A stretch of DNA of 64,000 nt from Streptomyces caelestis (GTDB lineage: Bacteria > Actinomycetota > Actinomycetes > Streptomycetales > Streptomycetaceae), in contig NZ_LGCN01000154.1 in the NCBI RefSeq assembly GCF_001279005.1, forward strand, positions 62,001 to 126,000, in the 5' to 3' direction. Under the pieces are notes generated by a model. It saw only the letters and a program-made list of their open reading frames with translations. It did not search any database and was not told the origin of the DNA. Each line of letters begins with the position of its first letter. Positions within the stretch are counted from its first letter, which is position 1. Shown in pieces: positions 61,835-64,000 of this stretch. A program made the position numbers and the translations under genes.

Positions 61835-62809
61835 ATGACAATGATCGTCGTGACGTCCCTCCTCACCAACCCGATCCTCGCCCGGCTCGCGGACTCCCGA
61901 CGGATCCTCGTCGCGGGCGCGGGCGGCGGTTTCGACATCTACTCCGGCCTGCCGGTGGCCCTCTCCCTCCTGCACCAGGGAAAGGAGGTGCACCTCGCGA
62001 ACCTCTCCTTCAGCGCACTGGCCGGTCTCCCTCCCGACGACTGGGCCGCCGACGACCTGGCCGTCGTCACTCCCGACTCCGCCCCGCACCAGACCTACTT
62101 CCCGGAGCGGACCCTCGCCCAGTGGCTGCGCCTGCACGGCTACCCGCCCACCGTCTACGCCTTCCCGCAAACCGGTGTACGCCCGCTGCGCGCCGCTTAC
62201 CGGGCGCTGATCGAACTGCACGGCATCGACGCCGTGGTGCTGGTCGACGGCGGCACCGACATCCTGATGCGCGGCGACGAAGCCGGCCTCGGCACCCCGG
62301 AGGAGGACCTGACCAGCGTGGCGGCGCTCGCCGCGCTGGACGGCGTACCGAACCGGCTCGTGGTGTCGGTCGGGTTCGGCGTGGACGCCCACCACGGCGT
62401 GAACCACGTACAGGTCCTGGAGAACATCGCCGCGCTGGAGCGTGACGGCGCGTACCTCGGCGCGTTCTCCATACCGCGCGCCTCCCGCGAAGGCGCCCTG
62501 TACCTGGACGCGGTGGCGCACGCCCAGCACCACACGCCCGAGCACCCCAGCATCGTGAACGGCTCGATCGCGGCAGCGGTACGCGGCTCGTTCGGCGACG
62601 TCCGGTTCACCGACCGCACTCGGGGCAGCGAGTTGTTCGTCAACCCGCTGATGTCCCTGTGCTTCGCCTTCGACCTGCCGGGTCTGGCCGCCCGGTGCCT
62701 GTACCTGGACCGGATCGAGGACACCTTTCTGATGCGTCAGGTCCACTCCAGGATCGCCGAATTCCGCGAATCCACGGTGACCCGCCCGCCCCGCGCCTTC
62801 CCCCACTAG
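61835..62809 (+). CDS. DUF1152 family protein
   Basis: 324 aa from ATG 61835 with GGAGGG upstream. N-terminal nucleotide-binding-like block LADSRRILVAGAGGGFDIYSGLPVALSLLHQGKEVHLANLSFS, then VVLVDGGTDILMRGDEAGLGTPEEDLTSVAALAAL and VSVGFGVDAHHGVNHVQVLENIAALER. These are the conserved blocks of DUF1152, a family of unknown function with a Rossmann-like fold. No partner gene is evident. Confidence 0.85.
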   Translation: MTMIVVTSLLTNPILARLADSRRILVAGAGGGFDIYSGLPVALSLLHQGKEVHLANLSFSALAGLPPDDWAADDLAVVTPDSAPHQTYFPERTLAQWLRLHGYPPTVYAFPQTGVRPLRAAYRALIELHGIDAVVLVDGGTDILMRGDEAGLGTPEEDLTSVAALAALDGVPNRLVVSVGFGVDAHHGVNHVQVLENIAALERDGAYLGAFSIPRASREGALYLDAVAHAQHHTPEHPSIVNGSIAAAVRGSFGDVRFTDRTRGSELFVNPLMSLCFAFDLPGLAARCLYLDRIEDTFLMRQVHSRIAEFRESTVTRPPRAFPH

Positions 62810-62817
62810 CGCCCGGA

Positions 62818-62858
62818 CCGGTCGCGCTCCGGCCGCGGCCGGCCGCCGGGGCGACCGG
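62818..62858 (+). terminator. Terminator-like hairpin after DUF1152 gene
   Basis: CCGGTCGC (62818-62825) pairs with GCGACCGG (62851-62858), enclosing a second GC palindrome. It begins 8 nt after the stop. Confidence 0.45.
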
Positions 62859-63024
62859 CGACGGAACCACAGCCCCCGCTCGTCCACGCACGGTGACGGG
62901 GCGGCGAGGCCGGGCGCGAGGAGTGCGGCGGGACCAGCCGCAGCCGGCAGGAGCGAGACGGAGAGCCGGGCGGCGGTCAGGCGCTGCGCGCGGCGGTGGG
63001 GGAGGCCTGCGGCGCGCCTCGTGC

Positions 63025-63138
63025 TAGCGTCGACTGTTTGCAGCGTCGCTGCGCCGGTACTCCGTTCGGTGTCCCTGGCCGGTGACCGCGTCCCCACCGC
63101 GCCTTCCTCGGTACGGTCCCTTCGGAGGAAGGCTTTCT
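63025..63138 (+). promoter_or_regulatory. Promoter and structured leader of the DEAD-box helicase gene
   Basis: TAGCGT at 63025-63030 fits a -10 box, giving a leader of about 100 nt. In it CCTTCCTC (63102-63109) can pair with GAGGAAGG (63125-63132), which is the Shine-Dalgarno sequence of the GTG at 63139. The helicase gene could thus be translationally controlled by an RNA switch. Confidence 0.5.
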
Positions 63139-64000
63139 GTGAGCGAGTCGACACGTACCGGTACCCGGCGGCAGGACGGTGCGCCCGAGGCGTCGGGAGC
63201 CCCTTCGGCGCTGCCCACGGTGGCGTCCTTCGCGCAGCTGGGGCTGCCGGCCGAGATTCTGCGGGTGCTCGACGAGCACGGTGTGACGGTGCCCTCTCCC
63301 ATCCAGGCCGCGGCGCTGCCGAACGCACTCGCGGGACGGGACGTCCTGGGCCGGGGACGCACGGGATCCGGCAAGACGCTCGCCTTCGGCCTGGGAGTGC
63401 TCGCCCGGACGGCCGGGCGGCGCGCGCAGCCCAAGGAGCCGCTGGCGCTCGTCCTGACGCCCACCAGGGAGCTGGCGCAGCAGGTCGGCGAGGCGCTCAC
63501 CCCGTACGCCGAGGCGCTGCGGCTGCGGCTCGCGACCGTGGTGGGCGGAGTGTCCATCGGGCGGCAGGCCGCCGTGCTGCGGGACGGCGCCGAGATCGTC
63601 GTCGCCACGCCCGGCCGGCTGCACGACCTCGTCGAACGCAAGGGCTGCCGACTGGGACGGGTGCGCATCGTGGTCCTGGACGAGGCCGACCAGATGTGTG
63701 ACATGGGGTTCCTGCCGCAGGTCACCGAGGTCCTGGACCAGGTGCGTTCCGACGGGCAGCGGATGCTGTTCTCCGCCACCCTCGACCGCGACGTCGACCG
63801 GTTGGCGCAGCGCTACCTGCGCGACCCCGCCGTCCACTCCGTGGACCCCCCGTCCGCCGCGGTCCCCGCGATCGAGCACCACGTCCTCGTCGTGCACGGC
63901 CCGGACCGGTACGCCGTGACCACGGAGATCGCCGCCCGGGACGGCCGCGTCCTGCTGTTCCTGGACACCAAGCACGGCGTCGACCAGCTCACGCGGCATC
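63139..64000 (+). CDS. DEAD-box RNA helicase, 5' part only
   Basis: GTG start at 63139 behind GGAGGAAGG; about 287 codons are visible before the right edge. An N-terminal polar tail is followed by the Q-motif region (SFAQLGLPAEILRVLDEHGVTVPSPIQAAALP), motif I GRGRTGSGKT, Ia PTRELAQQ, Ib TPGR, motif II VLDEADQM, motif III FSATL, and the start of the second RecA domain (VLLFLDTKHGVDQL). Unwinds structured RNA, often needed in the cold. The leader stem around its ribosome site fits temperature or autoregulatory control. Confidence 0.93.
   Translation, partial: MSESTRTGTRRQDGAPEASGAPSALPTVASFAQLGLPAEILRVLDEHGVTVPSPIQAAALPNALAGRDVLGRGRTGSGKTLAFGLGVLARTAGRRAQPKEPLALVLTPTRELAQQVGEALTPYAEALRLRLATVVGGVSIGRQAAVLRDGAEIVVATPGRLHDLVERKGCRLGRVRIVVLDEADQMCDMGFLPQVTEVLDQVRSDGQRMLFSATLDRDVDRLAQRYLRDPAVHSVDPPSAAVPAIEHHVLVVHGPDRYAVTTEIAARDGRVLLFLDTKHGVDQLTRH

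Noticed and set aside
1..64000. tRNA, rRNA or integrase-linked island boundaries
   Set aside because: No cloverleaf-like sequence with CCA-end features, rRNA motif or integrase gene was recognised on either strand.

Overview
The window is very GC-rich with strong third-position GC bias. It carries Streptomyces-type families (LacI sugar regulons, SpoIIE-type phosphatase, DUF4139 pair, AurF-like oxygenase, many short membrane proteins), and the gene order and codon use fit a Streptomyces chromosome. No rRNA, tRNA, CRISPR array, phage or intact insertion sequence was seen.

Region 1 (1-2600): the 5' part of an SMP-30/gluconolactonase gene and an NAD-dependent DNA ligase whose domain Ia carries a changed key residue. 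Region 2 (2.7-16.6 kb): two gene relics, then a furanoside-utilisation locus. It holds two secreted GH2 glycosidases (one PA14+LamG, one CBM42-like), a Ytf/Gaf-type sugar ABC importer (binding protein, ATPase, two permeases) and a LacI regulator. Three LacI-type operator sequences with a common CGTT core lie before the first glycosidase, the binding protein and the regulator itself, which suggests one local regulon. A decayed second LacI follows. Region 3 (16.7-21 kb): an MFS transporter, chloroperoxidase-type hydrolase and DUF998 protein, mixed with relics of GlxA, HD-domain, aldo/keto reductase and DUF4396 genes.

Region 4 (21.2-33.6 kb) is the most unusual intact block: a tightly coupled five-gene operon of a DUF4132-like protein, a 1685-aa protein of unknown family, a MoxR AAA+ ATPase, a 1178-aa protein joining a DUF5682-like region to a VWA domain, and a SWIM zinc-finger protein. 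Three junctions are ATGA overlaps and a terminator-like hairpin follows. The combination resembles MoxR-VWA NTP-dependent systems and the E. coli yeh cluster.

Region 5 (33.8-41.6 kb): hypothetical protein, DUF475/TerC-like membrane protein, quinone oxidoreductase with a divergent GlxA regulator, a ferredoxin/FAD reductase paired with an AurF-like diiron protein, and a truncated MHS transporter. Region 6 (41.7-46.5 kb): a DUF4139 pair broken by a 79-bp near-perfect inverted duplication, then a Pro/Thr-rich anchored protein. Region 7 (46.5-57.5 kb): PAS-GAF-PP2C phosphatase, acetyltransferases, PhzF, a secreted endonuclease/phosphatase-fold protein, short membrane proteins and many decayed genes. 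Region 8 (57.6-64 kb): P450, YmgE-type stress protein, lipoprotein, two small coupled hypotheticals, a DUF1152 protein, and the 5' part of a DEAD-box helicase whose Shine-Dalgarno sequence can pair with an upstream anti-SD.

Overall at least a dozen relic genes (internal deletions, chimeric junctions, frameshifts) lie between intact genes, so this is an accessory, actively eroding part of the chromosome. All family names come from reading the sequence without database searches.
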